Assembly: GCA_007134465.1 (NCBI GenBank)
Contig: SLKS01000223.1
Coordinates: 1 to 40,957 of the forward strand
DNA length: 40,957 nt
Direction of reading: 5' to 3'
From: Kiritimatiellia bacterium
GTDB lineage: Bacteria; Verrucomicrobiota; Kiritimatiellia; UBA8416; SLMC01
In this document: in pieces, positions 1 to 8,505 of the stretch
Layout of the letters: each line of letters opens with the position of its first letter
Position numbering within the stretch: position 1 is the first letter of the stretch
Translations under genes and position numbers: made by a program
The notes under the pieces: generated by a model
What the model was told of the DNA's origin: nothing
Databases searched by the model: none
What the model saw: only the letters and a program-made list of their open reading frames with translations

Positions 1-644
1 AGCACCGTGGCCCGCGCATGCGGCGTTTCTGCCTCGAACGGTTGAGCGGTGGGTTGCTGGGCGACGGTGGCGGTCAGAGCGCCTTGGTGGAGAACCATCC
101 GTTTCTGGAGAGACACGGACGGAACACCGACTGGCATGGAGAGAACGGACGATTCGGCGAGAGTCAGTTGTGCTGTCTTGTCGAGCCAGGCCAACGTTGC
201 GGCGCTGTCGGCGCCGGTCTCGATGCGCATGCCGGGCAGAATGTCGTCGCCAGGCCGCAGCGGACGGGGTTCGGTAGCGGCAGCGTTCGCGAAGCCGAAC
301 ACGGAGCCCTGCGCGCTTTCCACGCGGGCGATGGCGGCGCCGGGGAGCGGTTCGAGCCGGTCACGGTTCAGCCACAGACCGATGCCGAGCGCGGCCAGCA
401 GGCTGGCGGCCAGGGCCAGCGGCGCGCCGAACCGCAGCCGACGGCTCGTACGGCCCGTTCCCGCCGTTGCGGCCTGATTCTCCTGCGCCCATTCCCGGAG
501 CAGCGTACGCACATACAGGTCCTGACGATAGTGTTCGCGCAAGGCCGGGTCTGCGCGCAGCGCCTGCGCGACGCTGCGCACGATGCGTTCGTCGTCCGGC
601 CGCTCGTAGAGCGCTTCCAGCAGCATGTCGAACTTCGGATTCAC
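1..644 (-). CDS. FecR-domain anti-sigma/sensor protein (partial, C-terminus beyond window)
   Basis: Single-pass membrane protein of the FecR anti-sigma type. Only the first 214 codons are in the window, and the reading frame runs off the left edge. I take GTG at 644 as start because AGGGAG lies just upstream. Residues 1-68 form a charged cytoplasmic segment rich in acidic and arginine residues, the expected sigma-binding part. Residues about 72-91 are one membrane helix, followed by the periplasmic FecR domain (…GDDILPGMRIETGADS…LAESSVLSMP…). From the membrane helix onward it is nearly identical to the protein at 6169-7635, whereas the cytoplasmic part is different. The likely partner is the ECF sigma factor at 871-1407, separated by 226 bases rather than overlapping as in the other two pairs of this window. 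Confidence 0.8.
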   Translation of the reverse strand, partial: MNPKFDMLLEALYERPDDERIVRSVAQALRADPALREHYRQDLYVRTLLREWAQENQAATAGTGRTSRRLRFGAPLALAASLLAALGIGLWLNRDRLEPLPGAAIARVESAQGSVFGFANAAATEPRPLRPGDDILPGMRIETGADSAATLAWLDKTAQLTLAESSVLSMPVGVPSVSLQKRMVLHQGALTATVAQQPTAQPFEAETPHARATV

Positions 645-870
645 CGTTGCTCCCTAACGCGGGCTTCGCCCGCATCCCAAATCTCAAATTCATATTTCAA
701 ATGAGCAAATGCGCAGCATCTCGTAGCGGAACAGTTTAAGGCGGGCTGACGCCCGTAACTCCATTAGTTTTTCTACCGCGGAAGACGCGGAAGGACACGT
801 GTATGCGGCAGCCCTTCATGTCCTTCATGCTCTTCATGGTGCGCATTCCGAAAGATATACGCGAAAAATG
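645..870. repeat. Intergenic repeats between FecR gene and sigma gene
   Basis: No gene is seen here. It holds two small GC-rich hairpins of the same family, GCGGGCTTCGCCCGC at 659-673 and GCGGGCTGACGCCCGT at 741-756, and a threefold tandem 9-mer at 814-840 (CTTCATGTC, CTTCATGCT, CTTCATGGT). The hairpin family recurs at 17841-17855 and 32340-32354. The gap separates a sigma factor from its probable anti-sigma gene, so these may be insertions into a formerly tighter operon. Confidence 0.6.
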
Positions 871-1407
871 TCACGCGGGTTCGGCGCCGGCCCACTCGGG
901 TTCCGGCTGCACTGTTTTCAGGCATTTCATCAGGAAATTCTTCAATCGGAACAGGGTCGTGCGCAGCGATTTCACGTTGCGCCCGGTGGCTTTGGCCAAA
1001 GCCGGCCCTTTCAGGTTGTTTCCGTATCGCAACAGGAGCAGGCGGCGGTTATCGTCTTTCAAGCGGCCCAGGCAGTGCCGCAGCCTGCTTCGCTCTTCTT
1101 CCCAGGCATCGTCTTCGCCCTCGTCCACGACATCGGCCAGGAACTCGATGTCGTCCATGGCCACAATCTGGGGGCCTGCCTTTTTCGCGGCGAAATGGCG
1201 GCGGGCGATATTGCGCGCGATTCCGCGCGCCCACGGCAGAAATTCGCGGGTAGAATCGAACCGGTCGCCATGGCGCATGATTTCCAGAACAGCGTTCTGG
1301 AAAACGTCTTCGGCATCGTTGAAATCGCGGACCATGGCCACGACCGTGGCCATAATCGCCGAGCGATGCCGCGTTATTTCAAGATAAATGTCGTCGGCCG
1401 AATCCAT
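871..1407 (-). CDS. ECF-type RNA polymerase sigma factor
   Basis: Predicted 178-residue sigma-70-family factor of the extracytoplasmic function type with regions 2 and 4 only. Region 2 is visible at residues about 10-70 (…FNDAEDVFQNAVLEIM…FLPWARGIARNIAR), which binds core polymerase and the -10 element. Region 4 is the C-terminal helix-turn-helix (…GPALAKATGRNVKSLRTTLFRLKNFL). The start at ATG 1407 is preceded by GAGG at good spacing. The reading frame stays open far upstream, antisense to the glycosidase gene, but that extension is non-coding shadow. It probably works with the FecR-type protein at 1-644 downstream. Its target genes are unknown. Confidence 0.85.
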   Translation of the reverse strand: MDSADDIYLEITRHRSAIMATVVAMVRDFNDAEDVFQNAVLEIMRHGDRFDSTREFLPWARGIARNIARRHFAAKKAGPQIVAMDDIEFLADVVDEGEDDAWEEERSRLRHCLGRLKDDNRRLLLLRYGNNLKGPALAKATGRNVKSLRTTLFRLKNFLMKCLKTVQPEPEWAGAEPA

Positions 1408-1647
1408 GAACCGTCCTCGTCTTCGTATCCTGTTCGTGTTAATCGCCTGAACGTGCACAAAAAAAACGAAAAAAACAAGAAATTTGATCGGTCGTCTCCC
1501 GGCGCCAGTCCGAAAATAGATTGATTTATTTTCCACGATGGGATTTATTGGGCTTGATGTATTCCTGTGGGCGGCAGCAGGCCATTGGCCGCTTGCAGGC
1601 TGACGGTCGTAAAACAACCGATGACAATCAACATAGAGGGGCGCGGC

Positions 1648-3399
1648 ATGACTCAGGAACAAATGGAATCCGCCATTGACGGAATCATGGGGCGCTTGAC
1701 GCTCGACGACAAGATCGGGCAGTGTTTGACGCTGAATTATCTCGGCTGGCAAATCACGGGGTTTCACAAGCGGTTCGTTCGCGAATTCCGTTGCGGCGGC
1801 CTGCGCGTGACGCCGCATATCAGCGCCTCGAACGATGCGTACCACATTCGCAAGATGGCTCCGCATGTTTCTCCCGCCGCCACCGCCGCCAAACTGCGCG
1901 AGCTGCATGAGATGGCCCTGGACCGCAACGGGATTCCCCTGCATATGGCCACCGACCAGGAAGGGGACCTTTCCGTTGATCTCGTGCGAGGCGGCATACA
2001 GCTTTTCCCGTCGAACATGGGCATGGCCGCCACCGGCAATCCGGAGCTTGCCGGCGAGGCCTTTCGCGCGGTGGCTCGGCAGGTACGGGTCCATGGCATC
2101 AATATGCTGCATTCGCCCGAACTGGATGTCAATTTGGCGCCGGACAATCCGGAGATCGGCATGCGCTCGTTTTCGGACGATCCCGACCTGTGCGCGCAGT
2201 ATGGCGTGGCCGCCATGAAAGCGTTCATGGCCGAAGGGGTTATACCCACGGCCAAGCATTTTCCGGGCCGGGGCGACTCGCAGGTGGATGCGCATGACCA
2301 GCTCGATGTGTTGCGGGTGGACCGGCAGCGACTGGACGAGGTGGAGCTGTACCCCTACCGAGCGCTTATTCGGGAAGGGCTGCCGGCGATTATGACCGCG
2401 CATAACGCCTATACGGCATTGGATGACGAAAGCGTGCCGGCTTCCGTTTCGTACAGGATTACCACCGGGCTTCTCCGCGAGGAAATGGGGTTCGAGGGCG
2501 TGATTACCACCGATGCCATTGGCATGGCAGGCGTAATCGAGTACGCTGGCGGGCAATGGGGCGCCACGGTCATGGCGATCAAGGCCGGGGCGGATCTGGT
2601 CCTGATCAGGGAAGACGAGGCCACGACCCGTCAATGCTGGGAAGCCTTGCGGGAGGCGGTTAAACGCAAGGAGATTACCGAGGCCCGGCTGGATGAATCC
2701 GTGCGCAGAATCCTGCGCATGAAAATGCGGGCCGGTCTCTTTGGCCATGCGCGGCCCGATCCGGCCGCGACAGAATCGGAGCTTGCCCGTCCGGAGAACC
2801 GGCGCTTGTGCCGCAACGTCTTCGATTCGTGCTCGCTGATCGTGCGGGATCGCGAGAATATACTGCCGCTGCCGCGCGACGCGCGGGCTCTTGTGGTGGA
2901 GCCTTATCTGCCGCTCTATCACGACAAGGGCAATGATGCCGATTATCATGCCGGCATGTTTTTCGAAAGCATGTCCCGCTATTCCGAGGCGCTGCAGTTG
3001 CTCGAAACCCGCTGCCCGCCAACCGAAGACGACTGGACCCGGTACAGGGAAAGAGTGGCCCGGCACGACACCGTGGTGTTTTTTAATGCCTTCTGGCGCG
3101 GATCCGGATCGAACCGCCCGCTGATCCGCGACGCTGTCAGGCAAGGCAAAAAAGTGGTGGTGATCTCCAACGACCTGTACGACGCCTATTACCTGCCTTC
3201 CGTCGGAACCGTGGCCTGCACGTTCGGCGCGGTTCCCCAGGGAACCCGGATGGCGGCGGACATTGTGTTCGGCGCCTGTCGGCCCAAGGGAACATGGCCT
3301 TTGCGGCGCCTGCAACAGGATCGCACGGCCGATCCCGCCACGGAAACGGACCATGCGGTCAGCCATTACTCGAAAACGATCGAAAAGGTCGGCAAATAG
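1648..3399 (+). CDS. Glycoside hydrolase family 3 protein (NagZ-like beta-N-acetylhexosaminidase)
   Basis: Predicted 583-residue family 3 glycosidase. The N-terminal TIM-barrel shows the family landmarks: ATDQEGD at 101-107, AKHFPGRGD at 202-210, a D-x-H dyad (DAH, 214-216) typical of the NagZ branch where His/Asp act as acid/base, and TTDAIGM with the likely catalytic nucleophile Asp289. A C-terminal alpha/beta domain follows (…VVVISNDLYDAYYLP…). It would cleave beta-linked amino sugars, for example in cell-wall turnover or glycan breakdown. No signal peptide is seen, so it is probably cytoplasmic. I chose ATG 1648 because AGAGGGG lies 6-7 bases upstream; ATG 1621 and a start at 1567 are in frame but lack this. 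The exact substrate cannot be read from sequence. Confidence 0.85.
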   Translation: MTQEQMESAIDGIMGRLTLDDKIGQCLTLNYLGWQITGFHKRFVREFRCGGLRVTPHISASNDAYHIRKMAPHVSPAATAAKLRELHEMALDRNGIPLHMATDQEGDLSVDLVRGGIQLFPSNMGMAATGNPELAGEAFRAVARQVRVHGINMLHSPELDVNLAPDNPEIGMRSFSDDPDLCAQYGVAAMKAFMAEGVIPTAKHFPGRGDSQVDAHDQLDVLRVDRQRLDEVELYPYRALIREGLPAIMTAHNAYTALDDESVPASVSYRITTGLLREEMGFEGVITTDAIGMAGVIEYAGGQWGATVMAIKAGADLVLIREDEATTRQCWEALREAVKRKEITEARLDESVRRILRMKMRAGLFGHARPDPAATESELARPENRRLCRNVFDSCSLIVRDRENILPLPRDARALVVEPYLPLYHDKGNDADYHAGMFFESMSRYSEALQLLETRCPPTEDDWTRYRERVARHDTVVFFNAFWRGSGSNRPLIRDAVRQGKKVVVISNDLYDAYYLPSVGTVACTFGAVPQGTRMAADIVFGACRPKGTWPLRRLQQDRTADPATETDHAVSHYSKTIEKVGK

Positions 3400-3413
3400 A
3401 AGCCAACCCGGCG

Positions 3414-3457
3414 GCGGAGCCGTTCAATGGCTCCGCTTAGGGTCAATCAGGTTGACC
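3414..3457. terminator. Candidate bidirectional terminator: two hairpins between convergent genes
   Basis: Two perfect stem-loops lie in the 90-base gap between the convergent genes at 1648-3399 and 3490-6084. GCGGAGCC/GGCTCCGC (3414-3421/3429-3436) has a 7-base loop, and GGTCAA/TTGACC (3441-3446/3452-3457) has a 5-base loop. There is no strong T-run, so intrinsic termination is an inference from position. Confidence 0.5.
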
Positions 3458-3489
3458 TTGTCGAATGGTCGTCCGTTTCGCGTATTCGC

Positions 3490-6084
3490 CTATTCGATCA
3501 GGCGCAACCGGTAAAACCTGCGGGCGGGCGGATCGGGATCGGCGATCTCCATGAGATGTCCCGTGCCGGCAACGGGATTGCCGGAGAGAACCTGCCAGTT
3601 GTTCGTATCCAGCAAATCGTCCTTGTATAGCGCTTCGTACCAGCGGTTGGACAGGCTTTCGAAGCTCAGAACCCATTGCCCGTTGGCGGGATGAACGGCC
3701 AAGCCCTCGAACCGCACCTTATGGAAAAAGGCCTTGATCGAATGCGCGTTTGTGACGGAAAGGAACGTATAATCCGTCTCGGGACCGATCGGAATCCCAT
3801 CCACCCGCACATCCCGGACGACATGCCCGATTTCCGGCGCGATGACGAAGGTTCGATCGGCGCCGTCCGGGGTTTCCACGGCGCCCTCGGGCTGGATGGT
3901 TCCGCCCGGCCCGGCGGAGGCGAGAATGATATGGGGCGCCACAACGGCAATCCGAACGACCGCGCTGGTGTATGCGATTCCGTCGGTGCTTACGGCCACG
4001 GCGGTCAGCGGATGGTTTCCGGCCGGCGCTTCGGCCCAGGCGATGCGATAGGGGTTGGCCGTCGCTTTGCCCAGTTTCGTTTCCCCGCAAAAGAATTCCA
4101 CGCGGGCGAGGGCGCCCAACGTTCCGGAAACCGCCGCCTCGATGTCCAGAGTGGCCGGTTCCGGGAACCGCGCGCCGTCCGCAGGCTTCGCGATCGCCAC
4201 GGTGGAAACCGGCTCGATTTCCAGCGTGACGGGAAAGCCGCCCGCATAATCGAACTGGATTTGGCCGAAGCCGCTGGCCGTAAGCACGGCAAGCGGCTGG
4301 CCATTGGCCCGCGCCCGGTACGGTTGGCCAGGCTCTAAACCGTGCACCGTGTGCCCCACAGAGCCAGGTGCGCCAACCGACATTACGGTCCATTCGCGGC
4401 GGCCGTCGCCTTCTCCGTTCCACACTCCGACCGACACATTGACAGCATCGGCGGCGGGCACAACATCCAACGGCATGGCGGCGAAGGTCTTTTCGCCGTT
4501 GACCATACCGGTGTTGAACACCGTTTCGCCCGCCGCGTTGATTCGCGTCGGCGCCGTGTTGAAAGGCCGTCGAAAATTCGCCAAGGTCAAGTCGGCCTGA
4601 TCGTTCGCGCCCCAAACGGTCAGTTCCTCGCCGCCGCAGGCGACCGAATCGGCCGTGGCCGACAAAAGCAACAGCATGCTGTCGCCGACGACGGAGCATA
4701 CCTCCGGCGAAACAGTTGTTTCGTAGTGGAAAACAGTATGGGAGGGCTGTTCGGGGTTGCCCGTTTCCACCCAGGGATCGTTGGCGATAAACTTGGCCGA
4801 CAAATAAAGCCATTCGATCGGGTAATCCAAAGTCCAATTCACGTTGCCGATCGTAAACTCGGCCCATTGCAGTCCCTCGCCGCCCCAGGAATTGGGCACA
4901 TCCGCGCTTCTGTCTATGGCTACGCCGAAGGTTGCATCGCGTTGGATGCCCAGAACCGCATCGTTGGGGCCGGGTTCGAATTTGAGCAGCAGATTGCAAT
5001 CGATGTTTCTGATGATCGCCGCCGGCAACGAGGGCAATTCGTCCGGCGATACCTGCACCCAGCCGCCGCATCGGCGAAAACTGTTTTCCGTCGGCAAATC
5101 GAGAAACATTCCTCCCGTATCGAAACCGGTTCTGGAGGTTTGGCCGTGTTGCGGATAGTTATGGGTCCAGTAGTATCTCAGCGATCGTACGGCGGTTGGC
5201 CCGACTAAAAATTGGGCCGTTCGCTTTTCCGTATTCCCGTTCGGGTCGGTAACCTCGACCACGAGCGCGTGCAGTCCCGGGCGTGACGGCGTGAAGTGTC
5301 CGGTCACGGTGTTCCCGCTTCTGGAGGAAGAAACGGGTGTCGGCGGCACGGTACGCACCGTGTATGTCGAAGTGGAGGACGCGCTGTTGTCGATGAGATA
5401 CATGTTGAAATCGAAAGCGATCGGCTGGCCCGGTTGACCAGTCCGCGAGACGTTGGCGAACCGAAAAAGGCGACGGTTGCCCTCCAATGCGCTCTGTGCC
5501 TGGTGGAGCAGGGTGTTTCCGGCGAACGTGCCTACCGTGCCGCGCACAGCCATGCGGCCGCCGAGCAGCGTGTTGCCAATCATGCGGGAGGTTGCCGTAT
5601 TGTTAAGAAGGAAATCGACAGCCGTATGTGTTTCCCGAATGACATTGTTCGCAAGCGTCAGCGTTTCGGCATTCGCCGCCCAGACGCCCGCAAGGATGTT
5701 GCCTTCTATTCGGCAATTCTCTATCGTGTTGTTCTCTCCCCCAAAAACCCGTATGCCTGTGTCAAAACCGCTGATCTGGCCGAAATTTCTGATCGTGACA
5801 TTCGTGTGCCCGTAGAGCCGAATCCCCTCCGTTATAAATGAGCCGCGATGGCCGATATACGTCAGGGAGTAACCTTTTCCATCGATCGTTATATTGTCCG
5901 CGCCAACGCTTAGCCCGTAATTCCACCAGGTAGTCAGGTCCTTGTCCAAAACCACGTCGGCGACGACCGTATCGCCTCCGCTCAACGCCAAGACATTGCG
6001 CGCCAGCAGCAACAGAAGAACCGAGGCCGGCGTTTTCCGCGCCCGCGCCGCCTGCCCTGCGTTTTTCATGTCTGCCGTCGTCAT
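3490..6084 (-). CDS. Secreted right-handed beta-helix protein with Ig-like and C-terminal tail modules
   Basis: Predicted 864-residue exported protein. A signal peptide (basic MKNAGQAARARK, then SVLLLLLARNVLA) ends near residue 35. Residues about 38-195 show beta-helix repeats (…NITIDGKG…NVTIRNFG…NTIENCRIEGN…LTLANNVIRET…), as in NosD or pectate-lyase-like folds. The middle has extracellular Ig-like stretches. An Ig-like module sits near 630-720 (…KPADGARFPEPATLDIEA…) followed by a 'bacterial repeat' module (GPGGTIQPEG…). The extreme C-terminus (…LSNRWYEALYKDD…RRFYRLRLIE) resembles the terminal module common on secreted Verrucomicrobia/Lentisphaerae proteins. I chose ATG 6084 because GAGG lies 6 bases upstream; TTG 6114 is also open. 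A role in binding or cutting polysaccharide is plausible, but no catalytic residues can be assigned. Confidence 0.75.
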   Translation of the reverse strand: MTTADMKNAGQAARARKTPASVLLLLLARNVLALSGGDTVVADVVLDKDLTTWWNYGLSVGADNITIDGKGYSLTYIGHRGSFITEGIRLYGHTNVTIRNFGQISGFDTGIRVFGGENNTIENCRIEGNILAGVWAANAETLTLANNVIRETHTAVDFLLNNTATSRMIGNTLLGGRMAVRGTVGTFAGNTLLHQAQSALEGNRRLFRFANVSRTGQPGQPIAFDFNMYLIDNSASSTSTYTVRTVPPTPVSSSRSGNTVTGHFTPSRPGLHALVVEVTDPNGNTEKRTAQFLVGPTAVRSLRYYWTHNYPQHGQTSRTGFDTGGMFLDLPTENSFRRCGGWVQVSPDELPSLPAAIIRNIDCNLLLKFEPGPNDAVLGIQRDATFGVAIDRSADVPNSWGGEGLQWAEFTIGNVNWTLDYPIEWLYLSAKFIANDPWVETGNPEQPSHTVFHYETTVSPEVCSVVGDSMLLLLSATADSVACGGEELTVWGANDQADLTLANFRRPFNTAPTRINAAGETVFNTGMVNGEKTFAAMPLDVVPAADAVNVSVGVWNGEGDGRREWTVMSVGAPGSVGHTVHGLEPGQPYRARANGQPLAVLTASGFGQIQFDYAGGFPVTLEIEPVSTVAIAKPADGARFPEPATLDIEAAVSGTLGALARVEFFCGETKLGKATANPYRIAWAEAPAGNHPLTAVAVSTDGIAYTSAVVRIAVVAPHIILASAGPGGTIQPEGAVETPDGADRTFVIAPEIGHVVRDVRVDGIPIGPETDYTFLSVTNAHSIKAFFHKVRFEGLAVHPANGQWVLSFESLSNRWYEALYKDDLLDTNNWQVLSGNPVAGTGHLMEIADPDPPARRFYRLRLIE

Positions 6085-6168
6085 CCGCGTCCTCGGTATT
6101 GCCGCATGATCCAAAGCAGACCATCTATTGCTCTCTTGTTTTTTACGGCAGCATCGGCAAAACAGCGC

Positions 6169-7635
6169 CTACTCGCCCTGTGCCGGAACTTCCGTGACCG
6201 GAATCAGTTCGCGGATTGTGCAGCGGACAAGAAATGCGTTTCCGGAATGAACGAAAAACCCGATCTTTTCCGGATCAAGATTGACTCGGTGAACAGACTG
6301 CAGTTCGCCCTCGTGGAACGTTTTTTGCAACCAACGATACGGTTTTGCCGATTCGTCAAGAGGGATCATCTCGTTCCGTTGTTTCCGCCATGCATCGCCA
6401 GCGGAAATGCGCTTTTCATTATGGATCACAACTTCCAAGTCTGTCACACCCCACCAATGCTGGGTCGCGCGACTGCGCGTTTGGCCTCGTTCGAATCCCT
6501 GCCGAAATTCCCATTCGACCGAATAGGCGGATGCTTTTACGGGGCGATTGAGCAGTATTATGGGAAACACCGTGCCCGAGTCTTCACGATTGCGTATCAG
6601 AACCCCTTGTTCTTTTCCTTTCGTCCCGCGTTTCGCCTCGATATGGCGACCGTCTTCCTGAACAAAAGCCTCGTAGGTCAAATTCTGGGTGGCCTTGTCC
6701 ACTCGACCCTGTAGTGTTAGCCAGCGTTTGAGCCCTTCCGAGAAATCGTCCTCGAAGATAACGCGGCCGTCAATCCATTCGGTATCGGCCGGATAGGCTT
6801 TCAGCCGGAAATCGTCCGGGGTCGCGCCGGCCACGGCGAACCGGCCCGCCGCCACCTCGATCGCGTCTTCGTCCGCCAGTCGCGCAAACCGAACCAAACC
6901 TTCCTCGACACTTAACCAGGTGCTATCTCCTTGGACATTGGATGTTCCTTGTTGGATGTTGGATGTTCTCTTTACATTCAGCCGAAACCGCGTGCCGAGC
7001 ACCGTGGCCCGCGCATGCGGTGTTTTGGCCTCGAAAGGTTGAGCGGCGGGTTGCCGGGCGACGGCGGCGGTCAGAGCGCCCTGGTGGAGAACCATCCGTT
7101 TCTGGAAAGACACGGACGGAACACCGGCTGGCATGGAGAGAACGGACGATTCGGCGAGAGTCAGGTGTGCTGTCTTGTCGAGCCAGGCCAACGTTGCGGC
7201 GCTGTCGGCGCCGGTCTCGATGCGCATGCCGGGAAGGATTTCGTCGCCCGCTTTCAATGCCAGACGCTCGGGAGCGGCATCCTGAACACTGAACACTGAA
7301 CCCTGAACGCTTTCCACGCGGGCGATGGCGGCGCCGGGGATCGGTTCGAGCCGGGCTCGGTTCAGCCACAGGCCGATGCCGAGCGCGGCCAGCAGGCTGG
7401 CGGCCAGGGCCAGCGGCGCGCCGAACCGCAGCCGACGGTGCGCCTTCGGTCGCCGCCGGGCATGATCGGCCAGCCAGGCGCTCAAATCGGTTTCGAACAC
7501 GGCCGTCTCGTACAACCGGTCGAGCACGGTCGGATCCCGTTCGATGGCGGCGCGCAAGGCCCTCGTTTCGGCCTTCGTGCTTTCGCCATCCAGGTGGCGG
7601 CGAATCCACAGGGAAATGTCCGATTCCGTTGTCAT
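6169..7635 (-). CDS. FecR-domain anti-sigma protein with C-terminal lectin-like (LamG/DUF1080-like) domain
   Basis: Predicted 488-residue single-pass protein. Residues 1-68 are cytoplasmic, about 72-90 a membrane helix, about 115-250 the FecR domain (…AGDEILPGMRIETGADS…TVLGTRFRLNV…), and about 295-488 a beta-rich domain opening VIFEDDFSEGLKRW, like concanavalin-type sugar-binding sensors. It overlaps the sigma gene at 7632-8168 by ATGA, so the two are co-translated. It would hold the sigma factor until an outside signal is sensed. Two oddities are visible. A word-like repeat inside the FecR domain adds about 13 residues containing TSNIQQGTSNVQ (6931-6970), and a 4 x 7-base repeat lies at 7284-7311. 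From the membrane helix on, it nearly duplicates the gene at 1-644. Confidence 0.8.
   Translation of the reverse strand: MTTESDISLWIRRHLDGESTKAETRALRAAIERDPTVLDRLYETAVFETDLSAWLADHARRRPKAHRRLRFGAPLALAASLLAALGIGLWLNRARLEPIPGAAIARVESVQGSVFSVQDAAPERLALKAGDEILPGMRIETGADSAATLAWLDKTAHLTLAESSVLSMPAGVPSVSFQKRMVLHQGALTAAVARQPAAQPFEAKTPHARATVLGTRFRLNVKRTSNIQQGTSNVQGDSTWLSVEEGLVRFARLADEDAIEVAAGRFAVAGATPDDFRLKAYPADTEWIDGRVIFEDDFSEGLKRWLTLQGRVDKATQNLTYEAFVQEDGRHIEAKRGTKGKEQGVLIRNREDSGTVFPIILLNRPVKASAYSVEWEFRQGFERGQTRSRATQHWWGVTDLEVVIHNEKRISAGDAWRKQRNEMIPLDESAKPYRWLQKTFHEGELQSVHRVNLDPEKIGFFVHSGNAFLVRCTIRELIPVTEVPAQGE
6931..6970. repeat. Degenerate short repeat inserted in the FecR coding region
   Basis: On the plus strand this reads as repeated ATTGGATGTTCC / TTGGATGTTGGATGTTC words. 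In the minus-strand frame it encodes TSNIQQGTSNVQ between two conserved strands of the FecR domain, where related FecR proteins have a short turn. The length keeps the reading frame open. It looks like intergenic-type repeat DNA tolerated in a surface loop. Confidence 0.6.
7284..7311. repeat. Four tandem 7-mers (GAACACT-type) inside the FecR gene
   Basis: Four tandem units are present: GAACACT, GAACACT, GAACCCT, GAACGCT. The same position in the paralogous gene at the left end of the window has a related but non-repetitive sequence, so the repeat seems to have formed within, or replaced, existing codons. It encodes QGSVFSVQ in the linker before the FecR domain. Confidence 0.6.
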
Positions 7636-8168
7636 GCCTCGGTCACCGCGCTTTCAAGCAGCTTGGCTTTCACGCATTTTTCCAGAGCGGCCCGCGCCCG
7701 AAACAGGCTTACGTTGACGGCCGACAAATTCTTGCCCGTCGCGCGCGCGATTTTTTCCAGCGACCAGGCCGCGCCGTACCGCAAATCCAGCAGCCGCCGC
7801 ACGGTGGCGGTCAGCCGTGCCAGGCATTCTTGCAGACAGGCGCTTCGTTGCTCGGCAAACTCGGGATCGGCGGATCGTTCTTCCTCGTTCGCCGCCAAAC
7901 GGTCCAGTCGTTCCATGGATTCGTCATGGCTCACCAGCGGATGGCGGGCGTTCTTCTTGCAATAGGCCAGCGTCAGGTTGCGGGCAATGGTGCGCAGCCA
8001 GCCGCCGAAATTCGTGCCGGGCACGAAACTGTCCCGTTTTTGATAGGCGATCAGAAAGGTTTCCTGCACCAGATCGTCGGCCGCGCTGCGGTTTCCGAGC
8101 AAAGACCAGACATACGCCGTGAGCCAGCGCCGGTTCTGTTCGATCGAGGACTCGCTCCAGGCGTCCAT
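7632..8168 (-). CDS. ECF-type RNA polymerase sigma factor
   Basis: Predicted 178-residue ECF sigma factor. Region 2 spans residues about 10-75 (…GNRSAADDLVQETFLIAYQK…FGGWLRTIARNLTLAYCKK), and region 4 about 115-165 (…TATVRRLLDLRYGAAWSLEKIARATGKNLSAVNVSLFRARAAL). ATG 8168 has GGAAGGA upstream. An in-frame TTG at 8177 is possible but would sit directly on that ribosome site. The stop overlaps the start of the FecR-LamG gene (ATGA), the usual sigma/anti-sigma coupling. It resembles the planctomycetal/verrucomicrobial ECF groups that travel with FecR-LamG proteins. Its regulon is unknown. Confidence 0.85.
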   Translation of the reverse strand: MDAWSESSIEQNRRWLTAYVWSLLGNRSAADDLVQETFLIAYQKRDSFVPGTNFGGWLRTIARNLTLAYCKKNARHPLVSHDESMERLDRLAANEEERSADPEFAEQRSACLQECLARLTATVRRLLDLRYGAAWSLEKIARATGKNLSAVNVSLFRARAALEKCVKAKLLESAVTEA

Positions 8169-8505
8169 TCTCGGCAATCCTTCCGTTCAATTCTGTTGTG
8201 TCGCGAACAATGGCCCGGTTCGCCTTTGCCAGTATTCGGAGGGCGACTCATGAGGTTGTTCATGGCCTTATTGCACAAACCGAGGTTTTATTACATCTTT
8301 TTTTTCAAATAGTGCGGTGTGGCAGGCTGTCGGATTGGATACGGGAACCAACGTTGCAAAACCATTGGGTTGCAGCAAATCCCGCTTTTAATGGCCTACC
8401 TCACACCTTGGGCTCAGTCGCGGCTTTAAACATTGCAATATATTATCTAGCAGTGCTTTATGAGAGCGCTGATTCTTGATAGAACTAAGAGCCTACCTTG
8501 TTCGG
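8169..8505. other. Intergenic region, no gene recognised
   Basis: A 337-base stretch between the end of mnmG and the start of the sigma/FecR operon, both on the minus strand. It is visibly more AT-rich than its surroundings (for example the T-run near 8288-8295) and should hold the operon promoter. I could not settle on a convincing -35/-10 pair, and the short open frames across it have no recognisable content. Confidence 0.5.

Noticed and set aside
241-255. Possible Walker-A in the first defence-operon protein (amino acids, SRSGKG)
   Set aside because: Coordinates here are residues of the protein at 13287-14585. The sequence lacks the GxxxxGK[ST] spacing and no Walker B follows.
871-3366. 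Very long minus-strand open frame antisense to the GH3 gene
   Set aside because: Only its last 178 codons (the sigma factor) have recognisable content. The rest mirrors the glycosidase and is an artefact of GC-rich codon use.
8198-8479. 93-codon plus-strand frame between the sigma operon and mnmG
   Set aside because: No ribosome site, no recognisable sequence, and it lies where the minus-strand operon promoter is expected.
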